From Sphingomonas hengshuiensis (GTDB lineage Bacteria; Pseudomonadota; Alphaproteobacteria; Sphingomonadales; Sphingomonadaceae): a stretch of DNA of 64,000 nt. Position numbers and translations under genes: made by a program. Location of the stretch: positions 85,961-149,960 of the forward strand of contig QFNF01000010.1 of assembly GCA_003240755.1 (NCBI GenBank), read 5' to 3'. The notes under the pieces are model-generated. The model was not told the DNA's origin and made no database searches. It saw only the letters and a list, made by a program, of their open reading frames with translations. Below, piece after piece: positions 59,986-64,000 of the stretch (position 1 is its first letter; each line of letters opens with the position of its first letter).

Positions 59986-62199
59986 ATGCTTCGAACACAC
60001 CTTCTGGCGGGTGCGGCTGCGCCGTGCTTGCTGCTAACTATCCCGGCCGCGGCACAAAGCCGGGATTCCACGGACGACCGCACCGATGCGACGATCGTCG
60101 TCACCGGCCAGCGTGATCCGCTGAAGCTCGACAATCAGGCAGAAGCGAGCAGCCGGCTCGGGCTATCAATCCGCGAGACGCCGGCGAGCGTCGAGGTGCT
60201 GACGCAGGACGATCTCCAGGTTCGCGGCCTCCGCACCGCGCGCGAGACGTTCAACGACGTGGTGGGGGCAATCGCCGGCAACGTGCCGGGCAATCCGGCC
60301 GTCGTCAGCTTGCGCGGCTTCGCAGGCAACACCGTCTCGATCCTTCAGGACGGCGTGCGGGTGTCGGCATCGACCGTCGTCCAGCGCGACAGCAACAACT
60401 GGCATTATGATCGGGTCGAGGTGCTAAAGGGACCGGCCTCGGTTCTCTACGGCGAAGGCGCGCTGGCCGGCGTCATCAACAAGGTGACGCGCAAGCCGGT
60501 GCTGGGCGAACGCCACCTCGACACGCTGCTGTCGGTCGGCAGCTTCGACACGGTGTTCGCGGCAGGCGGGGTCAACCTGCCGGTATCGTCCACGATCGCG
60601 GTGCGCGCGGACGCCAGCTATCAGCGATCGGATAGTCTCTACGATGTCGATAACAACGACACATTCTCGGCCGGGTCGACCGCGAGCGCGTTATGGAAAC
60701 CGAGTGATCGTCTGTCGCTGCTCGTCGCGGTCGATCACTTCGAGGATCGCTACGACGCCACCTATCAGGGCCTGCCGCTGATCTCCGGCCAATATGCACT
60801 GCGCCCATCGGATGCCGTGACGAGTGCGAACGGCCTTGTCGCCGATCGCGCGCTGCGCCGGCGTAACTACAATCCCCAGGGTGCCTATTCCGGTGCCGAC
60901 GAGACGACGGTCCGATCGCGGCTCGACTGGAAAATCAGCGGCGGGTGGACCTTCGCGCTCGACCTGACCGGCTACACCGCCGATCGCCAGTTCCTGCTGG
61001 CGGACAGCCAGACCTTCGTCGCGCCCACCGCGGCCTTCCCCAACGGCAGCTTCCGCCAGAGCTATCAGGACTTCCGGCACGATCACCAGTTCTGGAACGC
61101 GCGCGGTGTGATCGGCAACGACGAGACCATCGCGGGGCTGCGCAACCGCTTCAGCCTTGGCGTCGAACACAACGACACCGATTTCGTCAGCCTGCGTCAG
61201 ACTGCTCCCACCTCGGCCCTGCCGGCGGTGGACGTGCGCGACCCGGCCGTCGTGCCCCTGCCCACGGGGACGGCAATCTTCACGGCCGGCAACGTCACCT
61301 TCGACTCCAGGCTGAAGCAGACCTCCGTATTCGTGGAAGATGCGCTGAATCTGACGCCGAAGTGGCGGCTGGTCGGCGGGGTGCGCTGGGACCACATCGC
61401 GCTCGATCGGACGACGATCCAGAATGCGACCGGCGCGGCCGATCGCAACGGCCCGACCTTCGATCCCCTATCGTGGCGGGCGGGCACGACGTGGGACGTG
61501 ACGCCGGGCCTGACGCTCTACGCGCAATATACGACGGCGGTATCGCCAGTTTCCTCGATCCTGCTGGCCTCGATCGCCAACAGTCGCTTCCGGCTGACCA
61601 AGGGCCGCGCCTACGAGGCCGGGTTCAAGGCGAGCGGATGGGGTGGTCGGGCAAGCGTCACCGGTGCCGTCTATCGCATCGAGCAGAAGGACATCCTGAC
61701 ACGCGATCCGACCAACCCGGCGCTGGCCGTGCAGGGCGGGCGGCAATCCTCGCAAGGCGTCGAACTGTCCGGCGTCGTCACGTCCATCAAGGCGCTGCGT
61801 CTCTCGGGCGGTGTCTCCTACACCGACGCGCACTATGACGAACTGTCCGAGCTGGTGAGCGGCGTCCGAAGCGATCGGAGCGGCAATCGTCCGATCAACG
61901 TGCCCTCGACCACGGTCAACGCCTCGGCGCTCTACACCATCGCCGACAAGGTGACGCTGGGCGGATTCGTGCGGCACGCCAGCGCCTTCTACACCGACAC
62001 GGCCAACACCATCCGAGTTGCCGGGCATAATGTGCTGGATGCCAGTTTATCGTTCCCGGTCAGCCGCCAAGCGACCCTGACGCTGCGCGGCCGGAACCTG
62101 ACGGACGCCTTCTACGGTGAATATTCCGGCTACCCGACCACCAACGTCTATATCGGCGCGCCACGATCGTTCGAGATAGCGCTGGCGACGCGGTTCTGA
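59986..62199 (+). CDS. Siderophore-type TonB-dependent receptor
   Basis: A 737-residue receptor with signal peptide ending IPAAAQ and TonB-box region TIVVTGQRDPLKL. The plug has the ferri-siderophore pattern: SIRETPASVEVLTQDDLQVR, AVVSLRGFAGNTVSILQDGV, VEVLKGPASVLYGEGALAGV, INKVTRKPV. The barrel ends with YPTTNVYIGAPRSFEIALAT RF. AAAGG lies 7 bases before the ATG. Its stop overlaps the PepSY membrane-protein gene, which is commonly paired with ferric-siderophore receptors, so iron uptake is the best guess. Confidence 0.95.
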   Translation: MLRTHLLAGAAAPCLLLTIPAAAQSRDSTDDRTDATIVVTGQRDPLKLDNQAEASSRLGLSIRETPASVEVLTQDDLQVRGLRTARETFNDVVGAIAGNVPGNPAVVSLRGFAGNTVSILQDGVRVSASTVVQRDSNNWHYDRVEVLKGPASVLYGEGALAGVINKVTRKPVLGERHLDTLLSVGSFDTVFAAGGVNLPVSSTIAVRADASYQRSDSLYDVDNNDTFSAGSTASALWKPSDRLSLLVAVDHFEDRYDATYQGLPLISGQYALRPSDAVTSANGLVADRALRRRNYNPQGAYSGADETTVRSRLDWKISGGWTFALDLTGYTADRQFLLADSQTFVAPTAAFPNGSFRQSYQDFRHDHQFWNARGVIGNDETIAGLRNRFSLGVEHNDTDFVSLRQTAPTSALPAVDVRDPAVVPLPTGTAIFTAGNVTFDSRLKQTSVFVEDALNLTPKWRLVGGVRWDHIALDRTTIQNATGAADRNGPTFDPLSWRAGTTWDVTPGLTLYAQYTTAVSPVSSILLASIANSRFRLTKGRAYEAGFKASGWGGRASVTGAVYRIEQKDILTRDPTNPALAVQGGRQSSQGVELSGVVTSIKALRLSGGVSYTDAHYDELSELVSGVRSDRSGNRPINVPSTTVNASALYTIADKVTLGGFVRHASAFYTDTANTIRVAGHNVLDASLSFPVSRQATLTLRGRNLTDAFYGEYSGYPTTNVYIGAPRSFEIALATRF

Positions 62200-63362
62200 T
62201 GTCCGGGCAGCGCCGATCGGCGGCATCGCGCGCACGCATCGTCGTGCGCGGCGTCCATCTTTGGTTGGGGCTGGGCCTGGGGCTGCTGTTCGCGGTCCTC
62301 AGCCTCACCGGCTCGGCGCTGGTGTTCTACACCGGCATCGACGCCGCGCTCCACCCTGCCGTCCGCGTGGTGCAAGCCGGTCCTGCGCCGGATCTAGCCT
62401 CACGCGTATGGGATCGGGCGCTGGCGACCGGGCGCGCGCGCTGGCACGATCCCGCCGGTAAATGGACCATCGAAGTGACGGGAGAGGGCGGCACCATTCC
62501 GGCGCGCTTCTACCCATCGTCCGGGCACGGCCACCACGCCGATCGGATGATGGTCTGGTTCTCGCCCGATGGCACGCGGATCGTCCGTGCCGAACCTTGG
62601 GGCGGCTATCTGATGAGCTGGCTCTACCAGCTCCACATGGCGCTGCTCGCCGGCGACCTGGGTGGTCAGCTGGTGGGCTGGTCGGGCGTGGCGATGCTGC
62701 TGTTGCTGGTCAGCGGCATCGCGGCGTGGTGGCCGCGCGGAAGCTGGCGCAAGGCAGTTGCCTTCAAACGCGACGCTGCACCGATCCGCCGGCTGCGCGA
62801 CCTGCACAAGCTGTCCGGTCTTTGGAGCATGCTGCTGCTGTCTGTGCTGGTAGCGACCGGCGTGTTGCTGGCGCTGCCTCCCGTCGCGCGGGCTCTGTTA
62901 CAGCCCGCGACAATTCCGGCCCCGAAATCCTCTGCCAACGGGGGCGATCGAGCCAGTATCGTTCAGGCGTTCGCAGCCGCGCACCGGGCATTGCCGGATG
63001 GTCGGGTCGTCTTCGTGGATATGCCCGGCGCGCACGATGCGCCGGTCCGCGTTCGGCTTCAGGTGCCCGGTGATCCCCATCGACGCTTCCCAGGCAGCTA
63101 CGTCTTCATTGACCAATTCTCAGGCCGGGTGCTGGCGGTACATGATGTTCGCCACGCCGGCACCGGAACGGCCGTGGCAAGCTGGGTCCGCACGCTGCAC
63201 GACGGGACAGTCGGCGGCTTGACGACGCGCATTCTGGCGGTGTTGCTTGGGGTCGCACCCACGCTGCTATTCGCAACCGGCATTCTTCACTGGCTTCGGC
63301 GTCGTGCGGCTCATGCCCGCGCAGGGACGATCGGAACGGCGATCTCGGGCCGCCGGGCGTAG
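62199..63362 (+). CDS. PepSY-associated membrane protein (iron-regulated)
   Basis: A 387-residue inner-membrane protein with four helices: VHLWLGLGLGLLFAVLSLTG, VAMLLLLVSGIAAWWPRG, GLWSMLLLSVLVATGVLLAL and RILAVLLGVAPTLLFATGIL. Conserved histidines (VHLW, YQLHMALLAG, LHKLSG, TGILHWL) fit haem or metal binding, as proposed for the PepSY_TM family of ferric-siderophore reductases. A periplasmic PepSY-like segment lies between helices. The ATG overlaps the receptor stop (TGATG type), so the pair forms one unit that probably reduces iron from the siderophore after import. Confidence 0.9.
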   Translation: MSGQRRSAASRARIVVRGVHLWLGLGLGLLFAVLSLTGSALVFYTGIDAALHPAVRVVQAGPAPDLASRVWDRALATGRARWHDPAGKWTIEVTGEGGTIPARFYPSSGHGHHADRMMVWFSPDGTRIVRAEPWGGYLMSWLYQLHMALLAGDLGGQLVGWSGVAMLLLLVSGIAAWWPRGSWRKAVAFKRDAAPIRRLRDLHKLSGLWSMLLLSVLVATGVLLALPPVARALLQPATIPAPKSSANGGDRASIVQAFAAAHRALPDGRVVFVDMPGAHDAPVRVRLQVPGDPHRRFPGSYVFIDQFSGRVLAVHDVRHAGTGTAVASWVRTLHDGTVGGLTTRILAVLLGVAPTLLFATGILHWLRRRAAHARAGTIGTAISGRRA

Positions 63363-64000
63363 CGCCGGGCCAGTGCGGCGCAGACCATCAACTGCATCTG
63401 GTGAAACAGCATCAGCGGCAGGACGATCAGCCCGACCGCACTGGCCGGGAAGATGATGTTGGCCATCGGCAGGCCGCTCGCCATGCTCTTCTTCGACCCG
63501 CAGAACACGATGGCGATCTCGTCTTCGGTGGTGAAGCGCAGGAAGCGGCTTGCCGCCGTGGTGGCGACCAGCATGATCGCCAGCATGACGAGGTCGAGGA
63601 CGATGACGAGCCCGAGGCTCTGCGGCGTCACCCTGCTCCAGATGCCGGCGACGACGCCCGCGCTGAACGCGGAATAGCCGACCAGCAGGATCGAGCCGCG
63701 ATCGACGACCATCGTCAGCGTCTTTTGCCGGTTCAGCCATTCGCCGATGAGCGGCCGTGCAAACTGGCCGACCACGAACGGCAGCAGGATCTGGAGCGCG
63801 ATGTCGCCCACCGCATCCAGCGACATGCCGCCCGTCCCGGCGCTGAGCACCATCGTCGCCAGCAGCGGCGTGATGACCACCCCGGCCAGGTTCGACAAAG
63901 ATGCGCAGCACAGGGCGGCGGGCACGTTGCCGCGCGCGATCGACGTGAAGGCGATCGAGGACTGCACCGTCGAGGGCAGCAGCGCGACGAACATCAGCCC
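63311..64000 (-). CDS. Bile acid:sodium symporter-like transporter (5' end outside window)
   Basis: The frame is open from the right edge to a stop at 63311, giving 229 visible residues. Several long hydrophobic helices are present, with LLPSTVQSSIAFTSIARGNV, ALCCASLSNLAGVVITPLLA and the motif FCGSKKSMASGLPMANIIF, which is characteristic of the SBF-like (YfeH/COG0385) branch. Family members have about 320-340 residues, so roughly the first 100 are missing. The last 52 bases overlap the 3' end of the convergent PepSY gene. Substrate unknown; organic anions are typical. Confidence 0.9.
   Translation of the reverse strand, partial: GLMFVALLPSTVQSSIAFTSIARGNVPAALCCASLSNLAGVVITPLLATMVLSAGTGGMSLDAVGDIALQILLPFVVGQFARPLIGEWLNRQKTLTMVVDRGSILLVGYSAFSAGVVAGIWSRVTPQSLGLVIVLDLVMLAIMLVATTAASRFLRFTTEDEIAIVFCGSKKSMASGLPMANIIFPASAVGLIVLPLMLFHQMQLMVCAALARRYARRPEIAVPIVPARA

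Overview
The window is high-GC alphaproteobacterial chromosome, most likely from a sphingomonad (Sphingomonas or a close relative). I base this on the very high density of TonB-dependent receptors (five complete, one cut by the left edge, one decayed), an UrcA-family protein, a FecI/FecR pair divergent from an STN-containing receptor, NodT-type efflux and several Tat-exported enzymes. No rRNA, tRNA, CRISPR array or replication origin was recognised. Species-level placement is inference.

Layout. 1-8.5 kb: a truncated STN-type receptor, a LysR regulator, a decayed receptor start, a Tat-exported HisC-like aminotransferase, an UrcA protein, a complete receptor and a frameshifted SDR remnant. 8.5-18.3 kb: a glycan-utilisation island with a receptor (minus strand), a TetR regulator, a GH3 glucosidase, a carboxylesterase, a small secreted protein and a GH20 hexosaminidase. 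Three related TTTACRGTCA...GTWA sites sit before the receptor, the tetR operon and the GH20 gene and are probably operators of one regulon. 18.4-28.5 kb: a DUF3253 protein, a secreted cupin, a strong bidirectional terminator, then a six-gene minus-strand run (beta-propeller, response regulator, histidine kinase, RND pump, adaptor, outer-membrane factor). 28.9-31.9 kb: malate:quinone oxidoreductase and type II NADH dehydrogenase, both feeding the quinone pool.

32-39.9 kb: an ECF sigma/FecR pair divergent from an STN-type receptor that is followed by a secreted M16 zinc protease. This resembles import systems that pull in a protein or peptide and digest it in the periplasm. 39.9-46.6 kb: a FUSC-family membrane protein, an IS3-family remnant, a two-component system divergent from a small secreted protein, a four-EF-hand protein and a secreted alpha/beta hydrolase. 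46.9-52.1 kb: a compact operon holding a LOG-family phosphoribohydrolase and a complete ABC importer, divergent from a DeoR regulator. 52.2-64 kb: a Caulobacter/Xanthomonas-type receptor, an IS5-family remnant that forms the 3' end of a SnoaL-like gene, an SDR, an exported polysaccharide deacetylase, a LysR regulator, an acyl-CoA dehydrogenase preceded by a crotonase remnant, a siderophore-type receptor with a PepSY membrane protein, and a Na+/bile-acid-symporter-like gene cut by the right edge.

Overall this is an accessory, outer-membrane-focused region. It combines substrate-specific TonB uptake modules, each with its own regulator, with visible decay by gene truncation and old insertion sequences. 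Long open frames antisense to most genes are a codon-bias effect and were not annotated.
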